A DNA stretch of 64,000 nucleotides from Andrena cerasifolii (Eukaryota; Arthropoda; Insecta; Hymenoptera; Andrenidae), in NCBI RefSeq assembly GCF_050908995.1, contig NC_135121.1, positions 7,626,001 through 7,690,000 on the forward strand, written 5' to 3'. The translations under genes were made by a program, and so were the position numbers. The notes under the pieces are model-generated. The model saw only the letters and a list, made by a program, of their open reading frames with translations. It had not been told where the DNA came from and made no database searches. Below are positions 23,641 through 34,699 of this stretch, one piece after another (positions within the stretch are counted from its first letter, which is position 1; each line of letters begins with the position of its first letter).

Positions 23641-25472
23641 ACCCTGAAATGGAAGCTGACAGGCTACAAGACGCTTCGGAACGAGCAGGCCGGTGACTTT
23701 GCGTTTGTACCCGGCGGGGAGACGTACGACCTGGACGTTCTACCTCGCAACGATTGCGGCGAATCGGTGAACGCTGCCAAGACCGCGAGGATGGACTTGA
23801 AGCCTCCGGAGCAGGAGAAAGTGAGTCCCACCACGGCGGAGTACCCTAACGATCCTAACAGCGCGGACACTTTGTCCTTGTCGACGAAATCGATCGAGAA
23901 CAAAGCGGAGGCGCAGGACACGGCAATGTCTCAGGCTGTGGAAGTTAGTGTCGCTGAGTCTGCGAAGGTTGAGGCAGAAGCGACGAAAACCGAGGCTCCG
24001 AGTACCTCGAAGACAGGCCCGACTGTAGACGAAGCAGCTGCTCCCTCAGCGCAGAAGCTGTTCACCGCGCCGGCCATGAAGAACGAGGGTGTGAAGTATT
24101 TACCAATCTCGAAATCAGAATTGCCACCGAGTCAGATGAAGTGTCAGGCGCAGCCGTCGGTGCAATATTCCTCGCGACCACCGAGCGGGATTTCAAAGCC
24201 TGCGCAGCCAGTGCTACAGCAACGCGCGGAGAACCTGACGGACACTGCTAAGCTGACGTCTTCCATGGAGCCCCAGAAGCAGCAGCCGCCTCAGAGCTAC
24301 TCCTCTGCTAATCCGACGGAAACCTCAGCCCCCGAGGAAGCTACCCAAGCAACAACTTCGGGATGGTCCCCCGTGGAACAAGAAACAGAGGGAAGTATTG
24401 CTCAGAGTTCTATGAGCGCAGAAAAGAAAGCACTGGAGCACGCAACGGAGAAGGTTGCTCAAGCTGCGCAGCCGGGTAACGTTCAATTATCTTCGAAAAA
24501 TCCTCAGGAGCTCCAGGAGAATGTATCGAATAGAGCCGCTCAAGATGCTTCTCAAGCCACGGAGAGCAAAGGCCGTAACCCGGAGTCATACTTTGCGCCC
24601 CGATCATGGAAGCAGTCTGACAGTAGCGTGTCCAACCAGGCCCCTCGTTTCGACAACAAATCCAGTCACGAGTCTCTGAATCAAGTCTACGCATCGTTCG
24701 GATGGAAGAACAGAGAGTCGACGTTGAAGATCTCCAGCCCCCATGAGAAGAAGGGTACCTCGCCGTGCGCCGCGACGCAGGCTAGACTCCAGGGGAGTCC
24801 TACCGCCGGCGGTGCGCCGCAGAGTCAAGAAGCTGGCGCTTTCGGTCACGACGGGTCCTCCATGTCCGGCAGTTCCGGCGGCGGATCGCGAAAGCCACCC
24901 TCTTATCCACCTTTCCCGCCGCGACGAGCCTCCTCGAACAGCTCCTCGCCTCTGGGCAGGCTTCCGTCCGTAGGTGCGCGGAGCAGGTCGAGAGGATTGG
25001 GCGCCCCGAGGAGCGGCACCTCGAGCATCTTCACCGCGTCGATGAACCCGTCGTCGAGGCGGTGCAAGGACGGCGACGAGGGTGCCTCCGGAGGCAAGAC
25101 GATGTGCACGAAGCACAGGGAGAACAAGTCCTCCAGGGACAACAACAAGTGCTCCAGGAGGCGGTCCTGCGACCGGCAGCCCGAAAGTAGGAAGTGTCAG
25201 AAGGAGAGTAAATCGAAGAAGGCCTGCCAGCGGTACTGCTGCCCGGCGTTGCAGCAGTCGGTGGAATGCGACTACGACTTGTCCTACTGCCCCAAGGATG
25301 GCAAGCCGAAGCCGAAGAAGCCGAGGGACCCCACGTGCCTGCCCACCGAGAAAGACCCCCACTATGACGAGAAACCGACGTCCGACAACGCGGGGGGCAG
25401 ACAAATTTGCACTGACCCCTCCAAACGGTCGAACAAATGCGAGCGAAGGCCGAGGAAGTGCGACAGGGAAAG
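23482..25472 (+). CDS. Orphan Cys/Lys-rich protein, exon 1
   Basis: Large open exon of an unrecognised three-exon gene. The frame is open from 23311, just after a TAG; the first ATG is at 23482 with G at -3, and I use it as the start. An exon beginning at 23311 after the AG of CGCTAG would add 57 residues. The joined CDS from 23482 is 3141 nt, about 1046 residues. Exon 1 encodes a compact-looking first 100 residues (FDLKATPMNCPR, LKWKLTGYKTLRNEQ), about 380 residues of low-complexity S/T/Q/E/A/P sequence, a proline patch (KPPSYPPFPPRR) and the start of a Cys/Lys/Arg-rich region (CSRRRSCDRQPESRKCQ, CQRYCCPALQQ). It has no signal peptide or membrane segment. It ends in phase 2 at GAAAG|GTAATG. 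The tail recalls Cys/Lys-rich insect sperm-tail proteins, but that is composition only, so no function is assigned. Confidence 0.8.
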
Positions 25473-25679
25473 GTAATGGGCGCTTGGTTCTGGTGGGGCG
25501 TAGGGTTTCGCTGGGCTTCCAGGTGATCTAGCTCCTTAATAGTTGGGGAAATAGGCAGGGTTAAGGAGTTACGCGCTAATAATAGCGTAGACTCGTGATA
25601 GGTTGTAGGGTTATACAGTGGTGGCGAAAGGAGGGTTTAAAATTCGTTTACTTTTTTTAATCACTATCTACCCTGTTTC

Positions 25680-25900
25680 ACGAGATTTCATAAGAACATT
25701 CCCAAGCCGAAAATTCTGCTTTTAATCAAACTTCGAAATGCGAGGAACAATTCTTTTTTTCTGTGGAAATTCACTCTGAGGGAGTGAAATCAGCCCTCAA
25801 AGTTATCGTTTTTATTTTTCTTTCCGTAGTTAGATAGAGCATAGAAATCTGAACGATTCTCGTATCTATAGTTTTCCTCCATCTCGCAGCGTTACAAAGT
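25680..25900. repeat. Diverged relative of the CAAGGGAAGAT family in orphan-gene intron 1
   Basis: GAAATTCACTCTGAGGGAGT followed by GAAATCAGCCCTCAAAGTT resembles the arm of the 41.7 kb element (AAATTCACTCGAAAGGGGTG). The ends are not preserved. It lies within the 25473-26311 intron. Confidence 0.3.
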
Positions 25901-26311
25901 TATATTAAAAGAACCAAAATACATACGCGACAACTTTAAGGGTTGATTTAAACCTTCCACAGTGCATTTCCGCAGAAAAAGAGAACTACTCCCCGCGTAA
26001 CTCCAATACTCCAAATGCTCTACATTTACAGGAAGTTTCATTGAAATGTCAGGAACGTTTCCACGCGAGTTGGAAGGGGTAGGTAATTGGAGAGTCTTTG
26101 TAGAAAACAGAGCAAGTGTCAAAAATCAAATCCTATACTATAGTATTATCAGTGGCACGTAGAAGATTTTCCGATAATTTCTTTTTTTAATTTTGGCATT
26201 TACAGTGTTTTCTACGAGGACTCTTCAATTACGTACGTATATGTCTATAGAATAAGGAAATTCCGTGGATATAAGTTTTATAGAACCCCTAAAGAGTCTC
26301 GAAACATTTAG

Positions 26312-26940
26312 GCGGGAGCGAAGTTGCAATCAGGAACAGGATAGCTGCCGAAAGAGGGAAAGGTCCTGCAAAAGGCAGGAGCGCCAGAGTTGCTCTCGGG
26401 GGGAGGAGAGCCAGTCTTCTTCGCGGGAGATCTGCACGAAACCAAGGCGCAGGGAGTCTTGCGGCCGTCGAAGGAACGACGACCGCGACTGCGGCAATAG
26501 GCCTGCGAAATGCACCGGGAGAAGGCACTACACTCAATCGGCATTCGCGGGGCAAACGAATCCGGGCAGGGACGTGAAACGTTTCTCCTCGCTGCCACTG
26601 CTCACTGTCTCCTTCATTGGCGTTAAACTGCAAGGGAACAAGTTGGGGCAGAACCTCGCCGATCCCGCGAGCCAGGATAGATCCTACGGGAAGCAGTCGA
26701 AACCATCATCCTGCAAGCCTTCCGCCTGCGAGAAAACGTCAAAGAAATGCAAGAAGCCCCCCGCCAAGTGTGTGGATAAGAAATCGTCTACGAGCGCGTG
26801 CAAGAAGCCGCCTGCGAAGTGTCTGAATAAGAAATCATCCACGACCTGCGGCAAATCGAAGCCGAAGAAAGAGGGCTGCGGCAAGACCACGAGCCAGTCG
26901 GACGAGTACTGTGCCAAGAGGAAGAAACAGCTGGGCAAAG
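26312..26940 (+). CDS. Orphan Cys/Lys-rich protein, exon 2
   Basis: The acceptor ACATTTAG at 26311 supplies one base that completes the AGG codon left open by exon 1, so the frame is kept exactly. The exon encodes about 210 residues dominated by Cys, Arg, Lys and Ser. Early segments include RERSCNQEQDSCRKRERSC and SCGRRRNDDRDCGNRPAKC. Later come near-repeats of KKPPAKCVDKKSST and KKPPAKCLNKKSST, then CGKSKPKKEGCGK. The regular Cys spacing suggests metal binding or disulfide cross-linking, but no known domain is evident. It ends in phase 1 at GGCAAAG|GTGGGT. Confidence 0.75.
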
Positions 26941-27179
26941 GTGGGTGCTTCCAGATGAACTTGTACAAACAGACCTATCCCTTTTCTGTGTAAATATGAA
27001 ATCGACTTTGTGGGTCCAGCGGGGTCCAGCGTCGATCTGGAAACTGGGGGATGTTTGGAACAGTTTGTCAGGGACTGGAGGGAGTGTAGCCCTCGCGTCG
27101 CATTTTAATGCCACACCCGCGAGTCCTTCGTAACTGGCTACTCTCTCAGCTCTTAACACTTCTAATTCCGCGGCCGCAG

Positions 27180-27700
27180 ATAAGTCAGCGGCGCGATCAG
27201 AGGAGTCCTCCGCGGACAGGACGGCGAGGGAGAAAAAAGAGATGCTGGAGTGCAAGCAGGGCGCTAGCAAAGCCAAGGGCAAGGACAAGAAGGAGAAGAA
27301 GACTGGTTTGGAGCGTGTCGTCAGCCCTTGCAAGCAGAGGCAGATGAAGAAGCAGGGCGGAACGTGTGGGTGCTCGTCCTCCAAGTGCATCGGTGTCCCG
27401 TTGAACTGTTTGGCCAGCGCCGACTCGCTTACGTTTATGAGGCAGGAAAGCAAGCCGTTCAACGGTTTCCTCGATCGATCGTACTCCACCGTCAGATCCA
27501 CTAGTTCCGGCGACTTCGAGACAGAGATGCTGTCCTCCAACCAGTCGGGAAGCTTCTTGAACTTCGCTGGGGACGATATTCTCGGCTCGGAGGTTGAACT
27601 ACCCTTGCCGATCGCCATTGATAATCAAGAAGAAGCGGCGGAGGACAACTCCTTCAGACAGAATTGGATACTTTCCTGGTTCAACGCGGCCAACCCATAA
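27180..27700 (+). CDS. Orphan Cys/Lys-rich protein, exon 3 and stop
   Basis: The acceptor GCGGCCGCAG ends at 27179, and its first two bases complete a GAT codon with the last base of exon 2, so all three exons are phase-consistent. The exon encodes a Lys/Glu-rich stretch (KGKDKKEKK), a short Cys cluster (GTCGCSSSKCIG), and a Ser/Asp/Glu-rich acidic end. The terminus, SFRQNWILSWFNAANP, is hydrophobic and contains two Trp. The stop is at 27698-27700. No canonical AATAAA was seen in the next few hundred bases. The switch from a basic Cys-rich tail to an acidic C-terminus is unusual and may mark a small functional motif. Confidence 0.75.
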
Positions 27701-28349
27701 GCAACCACCCAGCTGCAGCAAACTGATAACGGAGGAAGAATGGTAGAAGGTATAGTCTGCTTTCAAACATTCTACACATCCACCATTCGACATCCACAGG
27801 AGCTACCCAACCATCTCAAACAGGGCCTGATCTAGCTCTTCTGCCGCTTTGGGGAAAAAATGATTTTTGCAACCCTTTGCATTTAATTGTAAAGTTTTTA
27901 ACGCACTTTCAAAAAGTTTCACTTCTTTATTGGATTTTATTCATTTTAATTTTCTGTTTCTACCAAGCTGCTCTAGGCAATTCTGCCGTGTTAATTCGAA
28001 AGAGCGTATCTGCAACTTTCGCTTAAATTGAGTTATTGCTACCAGGTTGCAGAAAAGTAGTTTATTGTTTGTCACAAATACTTTTATCCAAATTTAATAT
28101 CTGACCTAATCCGATTTATGTAGCGTAACGATGGCATAGCACAGAATACTAAAAGTCATTTATCTCCGAACCACCTTTTGACCAAATACGCCCTTTCGAA
28201 TTAACGCGCCAGAATTGCCCTGCTTGCGCGCCCCTACATCGAGCCCTGGTCTCACACACAGCTATTCCATCGATCACAAGATACAGAAAACTTGGTTCGT
28301 CTTCTACTTAATTTCGTTCATGTACACCTCGGGATAAGCTTTTATTATG
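27701..28349. other. 3' flank of the orphan gene
   Basis: AT-rich sequence after the stop codon, presumably including a 3' UTR. I saw no AATAAA within it, so the transcript end is undefined. Confidence 0.4.
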
Positions 28350-28548
28350 TAAGTGCAGAAGTTCGTTCGCTTTATTGAACCAAAGTTTTTATTAAAAGAG
28401 TAAATATATTATACATTTCTCTAATCAAAGTATTTTCCTTGGCTATCCACGACTATCTGCTACCACTTCCCCAGTAAAGGTTCAAATAGACGCAGTAAAA
28501 AGGACATTATTGCCTAACAGTGAGCGAGGGAACTTTTGCACCGTCCTA
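28350..28548 (-). mobile_element. Internally deleted mariner element
   Basis: A short element with both mariner ends: TAAGTGCAGAAGTTCGTTCG on the left, and TAGGACGGTGCAAAAGTTC on the minus strand at the right, with TA at both edges. Between them, on the minus strand, lies a transposase C-terminus (VVDSQGKYFD then stop) with an extra in-frame stop after LLGKW. Most of the transposase is deleted. Confidence 0.75.
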
Positions 28549-29654
28549 ATAAATTAGATTTCCTCGTTACCATCTATTCTCATCCCTTCCAAGAAGTAAC
28601 GTCCATTCGGAGGCACCTTATCCACCAGTTTCAAAGCACACACTGTGTCCTTAAAAAAAACTAAGTGCGAAATGGTAATATCCTCCCAACTACCCCCGAA
28701 TTCCTCGCTACCAGTTATTCCACCTACGACGTCGCCTCGCGCATCATCCCCAGCAGCACAATGGTTGTCATTACCAGCGACGTGTCCACGGCCGCGTACA
28801 GTTTAAATAATTGCAGCGGCGAGCATCGGGGGCCAAAGTTCGCCGGTGAATCGGTGCCCGCGAGCAGTTACGGGGGGACGTGTTTGCACAATGAACGAGG
28901 CAGGACAGAGGCGTGCATAGTGAATGGAGGGGTGGCAGGCGGTGCAATTATGGGTTATTCAGGTCTCGCCGCGGGATACCCGGGGTGCAGTCACCATGGA
29001 ATTTTTCCTGTACGCGCGTATATACCTGGCGCCTCTTCTCGGCCCCCTTTTCACGTGCGCGGATCTCGTACATTATAGGCACGCGGGGTTGAACGAGCCG
29101 GCAAAAGCGAGGGAAAGGGAAGATGCGAGTGTGTGGAAGAGAGAGAGAGAGAGAGGAGGGAGGGCAGAGCGAAGGGGAGGAAAACGTGTGGACGTCTCCG
29201 CGGGGATCCCCGTGCCTCTGCCACTTATGGGAACGTGATACGGGGAGCTTTTCGTCGGATGCTCTCTTGCGTTTTCGCATTGTTGCGCAACCACGTCGTC
29301 CTTTCGCGTCCTCTGCGCCCTCTACGTCCTCCTTTCTCTCCCCGCGTTTCTTTTTCCTGTCTCCCGTCCGCGGTGCCTCTCTCTGACAATGGGAATCGAT
29401 GTCAATGGCAAGGCTTTTGTGCCGGTTTCTTTGGCTTCCGGCTCGTCCCGCGAGACATCGGAAATTCGTGTCTGCGACGACGCTGGAAACGGGCTCCCCT
29501 TCCTCCGACGGTAGTGCTGGGTTTGGGAGTTTTAGTATCGTCCACGTAGTCCTGAATACGTTGATAAATTCGAGGTTGACGAGCGTAGGAGGTTTCTGAG
29601 ATCTTCGAGCCGTTCGATTTTAAGCGAAGAGGGTAGATCGTGAGTGACCCTGAC

Positions 29655-29862
29655 TAGTGATCCTCTAGGGAGTGATCGGTATAACCGCAGCCATCTTGGA
29701 GCAAAACCGGAAATAAACGTCTCTATCTCTTTCTGTCAGTATTTCTGTCTCTTTCTTCTTTTTACAGTTTCTTTCTCTGTCTACTTCCGCTTTTGCTCCA
29801 AAATCGCGGCAACCAATCAGCGACGATACACGTTGTTCCGATCACTCCCTAGAGGATCACTA
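29655..29862. mobile_element. hAT-type MITE, 208 bp, perfect 8-bp duplication
   Basis: Flanked by ACCCTGAC on both sides (29647-29654 and 29863-29870), an exact 8-bp target duplication. Terminal repeats begin TAGTGATCCTCTAGGGAGTG on both strands and extend through ATCGG. The size and duplication length are typical of hAT-derived MITEs. Confidence 0.9.
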
Positions 29863-30676
29863 ACCCTGACCATTTTCCATCTAGGTTAATTGCTCGACTA
29901 ATGGCCGATCTCGCTCGCGTTTAATTCATTTGATTTCTACTGAATGGCATCTCGCACAGAGATCAGTCTTAATCAGACCGTTCAGTCCAGCGCATAAGCA
30001 AATATATTTTCGAAAGAGTTGTCAGCGGCAAGATCGAACGGTTGATTTCACGGTTGCTCAAAGGGGGTCGAGGAGGGTCGTGATCATCTCTGGACGTCAT
30101 ATTACGATGTCAACGACTTCTTCCTGGACCACAAACCGCCTCGACCCTGTGCCCAGGGTGAATGGTGACGCCACGGGTGGCACCCTGTCGCAGGGAACCG
30201 CAAATACGACTGCTGGAAATGTGTCAATTCTCGCTGGAATGATTCAAGGTCGCGTGAAAATTCTATTGTTCGAGTCTACTCTGGTTTGCTTGGAAATTCA
30301 CCTCCCTGAAAATCGTTCATAGCTTCACAATTTTGCGGTAGAAATTTCTGGGTGAAAAACTATCGACTAGAGCATAGTAACTGTAATTGAGAGAGAAATA
30401 TTACTTACGATTACAGTACACGAATCAGTCACGATTGAAAATTACGTTAGAACGACGGAAGGACTTAAGAGCAGCAACATCTCCAATATGGACCACGTCA
30501 AGGAAGTCACTATTCCGTTCTGAATTCTTGTTCTAGGAACATCGGACGGCTCCTACGTCGACGTGATGGACAGTTATTATTTTTGTTTTCGAAAGCGTGG
30601 AAAGTGCCGTTGAATCCCGGAAGCCGCTCGGGACGAGGAGCAGAATGGTTTTCCACGAGCACACGTGCGACGCCCG

Positions 30677-30940
30677 ATGAAACGTCCCATGTCAATCAAG
30701 AGGAACGAAGGAGGCCGCTTCGTGCCGAACAAACCACGTCCTGACCAAGGACGGCCTGAAAATCTGGCGGACACTCTCGCCTTGTTGCAGAGCGCGGCGC
30801 CTTGTTTTTCCAAAAGTCCTCGGCGGTCTGTGAAAACAAGGTGTTCTTTGTCCTCCCGCGGCATACGATTTCCGTCGAAAGCTAAGTACCGACAAAAATA
30901 CAACGTCCAGAAGCTGCACGGTATATTGCAGGGCAAATGA
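30677..30940 (+). CDS. Small basic ORF with downstream AATAAA, doubtful
   Basis: ATG 30677 opens 87 codons of basic sequence (MKRPMSIKRNEGGRFVPNK, KAKYRQKYNVQKLHGILQGK) ending at TGA 30938-30940, with AATAAA at 31059-31064. The same frame is open leftward to 30371 except for two TGA codons (30521, 30611). A plausible acceptor (TCTTGTTCTAG) lies at 30536. It could be the last exon of a small gene, a decayed gene, or chance. Family not recognised. Confidence 0.22.
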   Translation: MKRPMSIKRNEGGRFVPNKPRPDQGRPENLADTLALLQSAAPCFSKSPRRSVKTRCSLSSRGIRFPSKAKYRQKYNVQKLHGILQGK

Positions 30941-32056
30941 GCCCTGTGAGATACTTTGTACGGCTCGATTGGTCCACTTATGTCTCGTCAATATTTAACA
31001 TGTTTCCCTTTTGCACACTATATTATGTACAGAACGTATCGCTGCGACTCGAAGGATAAATAAAAGGCATGGAACACGTGTTGTATTGTTTGGTGACAGG
31101 GAACCACGGGTGCTAATTTGTCATACTCGTTACAGAGGAAAATTGTGAGCATTCTTACCTTTTATTTGGCATCTTACTATTACCGCGAGGTGACATTGCG
31201 TATATCTGTGCAGCAGAAGTTTCTGACAAACTTCCCACATCTGGCAATTGAAGATATATGACGATAGAAGACACGTCTATTTATTTAAGTAACGAAAGTG
31301 AACGTATCGACAGTAGACGAAGAAGATTTAAGCCCGAAGCAAAGGCTGCATTCTAATTGCTCGGTTGCAATATGACTGTTTAACATGCAGATAATCAGAG
31401 ATCCCTAGAAATTGCGATTGCAAGAAAAACCCTATATTTTTATTGTAACGCTTTTGAGGTTACGCAATGCGGTCCGTTGAATCAGTTGCTGGCCCTGTTT
31501 CTAACCTTCCATAACCCTCGTCGTACAATGTGCTGTCACCTCGCATCAGTCTCGAGTTTTAATTAACTACGCTACAGTGCTCAAAGTGCAGATTCGCGAG
31601 GTTATGCAATCGACATAATCCAATTCTATCAAAAACCGTTTAACCACGTGCATCATGTTATTTCCACGTCGACGCATATTGCACGAGCTGCAGTCGGTAA
31701 TAACGTCGTATTTCAGTTAGCGTGTTACGTAAATGGAAAACGCTGACTACTAACCGTCGACTTCTTTCCTGCGGACAAGCTCGACTGAGACGAGAGTAAA
31801 AAATTTATTTAATACCACTCGCATGTTTATGAGCATCTCCTTCTAAGAAGAAATATAGAAGATACTTAATGACAGAAGTCGGATAGAGTTTCACGAGCAA
31901 TATATCTCTGGCACGTTAAATTTTCCATGCTGCGCCGATACCCCGGACGAGCCGTTTTATTCCAGAACGAAAAACCCACGGGGATGAACAGAAAACACAA
32001 AGGAGATACGAAAGCGGAGGCATTGAATAGATTGAGTCAGCTCGAACGCGGATACC
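30941..32056. other. Intergenic between the doubtful 30.7 kb ORF and the Mutator-like MITE
   Basis: AT-rich sequence with an AATAAA at 31059-31064 and no ORF over 60 codons. Nothing else recognised. Confidence 0.4.
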
Positions 32057-32065
32057 AATGCTATC

Positions 32066-32290
32066 TTAGAGCATACAAACATGGATGAAGTATGCAACGA
32101 ACGAAAATGTAGACGGCGGTAGAAAGAGAAAGATACACATTGGGGACACCCTCTCTCTCTCTCTCTAACATCGAAAGAAAAACACTGCCGACTAGAAAGA
32201 GAGAGGGTGTCCCTCATGTATATTTTTCTCTTTTTACCGCCGTCTACATTTCACCCATTGTATGCTTCCTCCGTGTTTATATGCTCTATG
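32066..32290. mobile_element. Mutator-like foldback MITE, perfect 9-bp duplication
   Basis: Flanked by AATGCTATC on both sides (32057-32065 and 32291-32299), an exact 9-bp target duplication. Arms of about 90 bp are inverted copies: TAGAGCATA, GTAGACGGCGGTA, AGAGAAA, GGGACACCCTCTCTCTC. Long terminal repeats with a 9-bp duplication fit Mutator-like elements. No transposase. Confidence 0.85.
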
Positions 32291-32378
32291 AATGCTATCG
32301 ATAATATTTAACGACGCCCAGTCGATACTCCACCTCCGATAATCCCGTTGCGATTCGATCTCGACGAGACGAGACTTT

Positions 32379-32613
32379 GTAAAGGCGGAACTACACATTC
32401 GGCACTCGGCGGATGCCGAAACTAAACACGTGCGTGGATCTAGCGTTTGCTAGGTTATCAAATGTTTGCGCGAGCTTCTGTACGAATGTTCGCAGTTCCC
32501 TATCGCGAGTCGAAGGGCTAGTCGCTTGCGGAATAAGCGCACGGTGCGAAGAGACACGCGAATACTTCGGCGAGCAGTGTCTCGATTGCCGAATGTGCTG
32601 TTCCGCCTTAACG
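32379..32613. mobile_element. MITE with GGCGGAAC ends
   Basis: Ends are TAAAGGCGGAACTACACATT and, inverted, TTAAGGCGGAACAGCACATT; the inner continuation CGGCA is shared. The interior is GC-balanced with no coding content. The target duplication is unclear; the right edge reads TTAA. Confidence 0.6.
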
Positions 32614-33560
32614 GACGGACTGCCGTTCGATCGATCTTGGAATCGCCGGTAACGTATCGACGTCTCGTCGCGTGAAGTTGTCCGAACGACGCGACACGCT
32701 GCGCCGTCCAATCCCGCGCTCGTGCACTCGAGGTTATTCATAGAGGGTCAATTAAATAGCGATCCCTCGGGGTTAACGAGCAACAGGGAGAGACGGGAAG
32801 AGCGTCGGTACGGAATCCGTCTCGGGATGGATTTGTCGGATTCAGTTGCGCATCTTTTCAGCTACACTCGCGATATAGAGAAAGAAAAGCGGGGTATACA
32901 AGTCGGGGGTGTAATGAGGCTTATTTACGCGTCGCGAGCCTGGGCCAATGGTGAGGCGGGATGGTGGTCGCGGGCATGCCCAGCAGCCAATGGGTGCGCG
33001 CGCCGAGTAGCTGTCAGCTGGGACACGCCCCGGCCAATCGGCGCTCAGCTGCGCATGACAGAGTGGCTCGGTCTCGGTGCACGCCGGAGCGGCAGTCCCT
33101 TCTGGTGCGTGCGTAGGAGAACGTCTCTCTTTCGCCCCGGTTCACGAGAGAGAGAGAGGGAGTGCAGATCTGACGTTTCCTTATCACTCTTCGAGTGCTG
33201 TCGAGCTGCCCTCGACAGCCACGGGCCGATACCGCGCGTCGACGTGACACCGTGCCGCGTGTGGCTTTTTAAAGTACTGGGGGAGTCCGGCGTGCTGCCT
33301 TTCCGCCGGTAGTGCTCGAACAGTGCCAGATAAACAGTGCTCGCGGAGGCGTTCTCGCTAGTGCATCGTGTGTTTGTCGCGCGTGCCGTCAAGGGTCTTG
33401 CAGAGTCGACGACACTTGGCGAGTGTCCTCCCCGCCCTCTGAGGCTCGATAGAAACAAGAGGAAACGAGGAGAAAGAGAAAGAGGGACGGAGAAAACGGA
33501 CTATTTAACGCGCACCTAATAATAGCCGGTGCGCGTTCGAACGCGAGTATACTAAGCGCC

Positions 33561-33568
33561 TATAAATA
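33561..33568 (+). promoter_or_regulatory. TATA-like box, candidate so core promoter
   Basis: TATAAATA occurs about 1.1 kb upstream of the so start codon. It lies just left of a dense (GA)n region and in a GC-rich stretch without ORFs. It could mark the start of a long 5' UTR. No clear initiator could be assigned, and transcription could begin elsewhere, so this is only a candidate. Confidence 0.25.
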
Positions 33569-33774
33569 CACACCTACCACGGGCCGCGGAAACACGAGCC
33601 CGTGGATTTCACGGTGCAACCTGCCACGAGGAGATAGAAAAGACGCGAGCCCGAAGAGAAAAGAGGGAGGAATAATCTTTGAAGGAGGGCGCACCTGGCG
33701 CTCTAAGAGAAACTTGCCATAATCGGATCTAGTCGGAGGCAGTAACGCAAGATAATCGCGCGGCGGCACGCGGG

Positions 33775-33890
33775 GCGAGAGGGATAGAGACAGAGAGGAA
33801 GATAGAGAGAGATAGAGCGAGAAAGAGAGAGAGATAGAGCGTGAAAGAGAGACAGAGAGAGTCAGAGAGAGAGAGAGAGAGAGAGGGGAA
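33775..33890 (+). repeat. (GA)n tract upstream of so coding exon 1
   Basis: An imperfect GAGA/GATAGA microsatellite of about 110 bp lies between the TATA-like box and the so start codon. GAGA-factor sites are common near paused developmental promoters in insects, so a regulatory role is possible. Similar tracts far from genes in this window argue that it may simply be a microsatellite. Confidence 0.6.
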
Positions 33891-34699
33891 TATAGTGTGG
33901 AGCAATCGGTCCACACCGGGCCGCGCTGGTGGTACCAGTCTGAAAGCAGATTAGAGAATAACCGCACCCGGAGTGAGATTTTATTATTCCACGGGAGTAT
34001 ACCATTTCTTTCCGTCTCGTAACACGAGAAACGTCCCCGCTGTGGAGTTCGTCGGGCAGCCGAGCTTGCAGCAACTCTCTACCAGCGCCGGCCTAAAAAT
34101 ACCTCCTTCCTGCATATTCTGACGCGTTTACCACCGTCACGAAATCTCGCTCGTTGTTGCTCTTCGTCGTTCGCGTGTACTAACCTCCCCCCCCCTCCCC
34201 GCGGCGTCGCCTTCCTACCTTCGAGAGCGCGCGACCACTTATCGGACACTCGAATCTGTCCGCGTTCGAGGCACAAAACTATCCCGATAATAAGGATCCG
34301 AAGCAGCGCCGCTGTTAGCGATCACCGTAGCGGGATTTTCACTGGGACCGGCCGCCGAGTAAGCCGTCGAAGATGCCTCGCAGAAAATCGTGCGCGGAAC
34401 AGTACCGTGGATGACCGACAGAGGTATGAGGATCATCGTGGCCGAGTCAGGGTGTCCCAGTAGCGGCTCGCGCGCACGTAGATATTCGCCGTCGGAACGA
34501 TCCACGGGAGGACCCAGGTCCCGTCGGTGCGCGGATCCCTCGCGAGGGGCCCATAGAGCTAAGGGCTCGGTCGCGGCGACGAGGAAGCGGAACAGTGAGT
34601 GAAACCGCGCAGTGCTAAGAAGAGACGAAGTGGTTCACGGTGGAGGGTGGAGGGAACGGTGTGCAGGGGGTCGCCACCGTGGGCCCCGGAGATGACGCG

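Noticed and set aside
24604..25404. 266-codon minus-strand frame
   Set aside because: It is the wobble-aligned mirror of the well-supported orphan-gene exon 1, with Arg/Leu/Gly-rich composition and no splice or polyA context of its own.
30521..30613. Selenocysteine decoding of the two in-frame TGA codons
   Set aside because: No SECIS-like element was recognised, the residues around the TGAs do not resemble a selenoprotein active site, and one open frame is not enough.
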